Below are positions 21,866 through 22,364 of a DNA stretch of 22,364 nucleotides, piece after piece. Each line of letters opens with the position of its first letter. The first letter of the stretch is position 1. The DNA lies in NCBI GenBank assembly GCA_024464195.1, contig JANHAK010000004.1, positions 1 to 22,364 on the forward strand, written 5' to 3'. A program made the translations under genes and the position numbers. The DNA comes from Methanomassiliicoccales archaeon. GTDB taxonomy: Archaea; Thermoplasmatota; Thermoplasmata; Methanomassiliicoccales; JACIVX01. Under the pieces are notes generated by a model. The model saw nothing but the letters and a program-made list of their open reading frames with translations. It made no database searches and was not told where the DNA came from.

Positions 21866-22364
21866 ATGGATATCAGTCATGCAAGAAAAGAATTCATCAT
21901 CAGTGAAAAAGAAAGACTATTAGAAGAGATACCAATTGTTGATGAAGAGTGCAACCGCGACTTTATTAGAGCCATTATCGAGATGGGTGGGGGCGATGTC
22001 CAAGTCTGCCTCCAGTGTGGAAATTGCACGGGGGTCTGTCCCGTTTCGTTGAAAACAGAAAATAAGGTCAGGAATATCATCAAAATGTGCCAAATGGGAT
22101 TGAAAGAAAGAGTTTTGTCGACTCCCTGGGTTTGTGCGACATGTCATCGCTGTTATGAGCACTGCCCCGCTGGCATGAATCCAGCCGAATTAATTATTGC
22201 CCTAAGGCATATAGTTGTTAGAGAACTCGGTCCGCCGCCATTCGTTGTTTCGATATCAAATAATGTGGCAAATCTTGGTCAAGCGATCGAGATCTCAGAT
22301 AAGATTCTGGATCTGAGGAAAAAGATCGGATTGAATGAGAAGCCATTCGACGAACGATACCGAT
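21866..22364 (+). CDS. hdrC: Heterodisulfide reductase subunit C (HdrC), cut by window end
   Basis: First 166 residues of an iron-sulfur protein that passes electrons from HdrA to HdrB. Two ferredoxin-type motifs are complete: C48-x2-C51-x2-C54-x3-C58-P (CLQCGNCTGVCP) and C90-x2-C93-x2-C96-x3-C100-P (CATCHRCYEHCP), followed by MNPAELIIALRHIVVREL, the helix typical of HdrC. The ATG follows the hdrA TAA by one base. No stop occurs before the window ends; typical HdrC is about 180-190 aa, so only a little is missing unless it is fused to HdrB as in HdrD. HdrB would be expected next. Confidence 0.92.
   Translation, partial: MDISHARKEFIISEKERLLEEIPIVDEECNRDFIRAIIEMGGGDVQVCLQCGNCTGVCPVSLKTENKVRNIIKMCQMGLKERVLSTPWVCATCHRCYEHCPAGMNPAELIIALRHIVVRELGPPPFVVSISNNVANLGQAIEISDKILDLRKKIGLNEKPFDERYR

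Noticed and set aside
1..22364. CRISPR arrays, IS elements, rRNA or tRNA genes.
   Set aside because: No regularly spaced repeats, transposase-like proteins, or tRNA/rRNA consensus elements were seen on reading both strands.

Overview
The window is archaeal chromosomal DNA. Evidence: an archaeal-type uL3-to-uS17 ribosomal cluster with RNase P subunit Rpp29 and aIF1 embedded in it; the archaeal exosome/proteasome gene string; an archaeosine radical SAM enzyme; a small ubiquitin-like modifier; FtsZ; and a HdrA/HdrC pair. TATA-like boxes lie about 22-35 nt before several starts, some of them apparently leaderless. Gene content fits an anaerobic euryarchaeon; Thermoplasmatota or a Methanomassiliicoccales-like relative is my best guess, but the sequence alone does not prove it.

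Layout. (1) 1-5.8 kb, minus strand: a tightly packed ribosomal operon reading uL3, uL4, uL23, uL2, uS19, uL22, uS3, uL29, aIF1, Rpp29, uS17, leaving the window toward the expected uL14. It is preceded by a 52-aa small gene and perhaps a 42-aa one. (2) 6.1-7.5 kb, minus: a small DUF5611-like protein and the archaeosine synthase subunit RaSEA. (3) 7.9-9.5 kb, plus: a CoA-disulfide-reductase/NADH-oxidase-like flavoprotein followed by a MoaD/SAMP ubiquitin-like protein ending in Gly-Gly. (4) 9.7-11.7 kb: tyrosyl-tRNA synthetase (plus) meeting a DHH phosphoesterase (minus) tail to tail with a 20-bp overlap. (5) 11.9-18.4 kb, minus: FtsZ, Pop5, then after a promoter PsmA, SBDS, Rrp4, Rrp41, Rrp42, eL43, Rpo12, Pcc1 and prefoldin beta. 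(6) 18.5-19.3 kb, minus: a membrane-anchored protein with a RING/PHD-like cross-brace and four zinc ribbons. (7) 19.7 kb to the end, plus: a 39-aa small gene, hdrA and a truncated hdrC.

How they work together: most of the window is information processing. It covers ribosome assembly (ribosomal proteins, SBDS), tRNA maturation and modification (Rpp29 and Pop5 of RNase P, RaSEA, Pcc1 of KEOPS, TyrRS), RNA decay (Rrp4/41/42 exosome), protein quality control (PsmA, prefoldin, SAMP) and transcription (Rpo12). Two redox islands, the flavoprotein/SAMP pair and the Hdr locus, look like thiol/disulfide metabolism, and their promoters share a short motif. No rRNA, tRNA, IS element or CRISPR array was recognised. 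The least explained items are the three unrecognised small ORFs, the membrane zinc-finger protein, and a Cys-containing insertion in HdrA.
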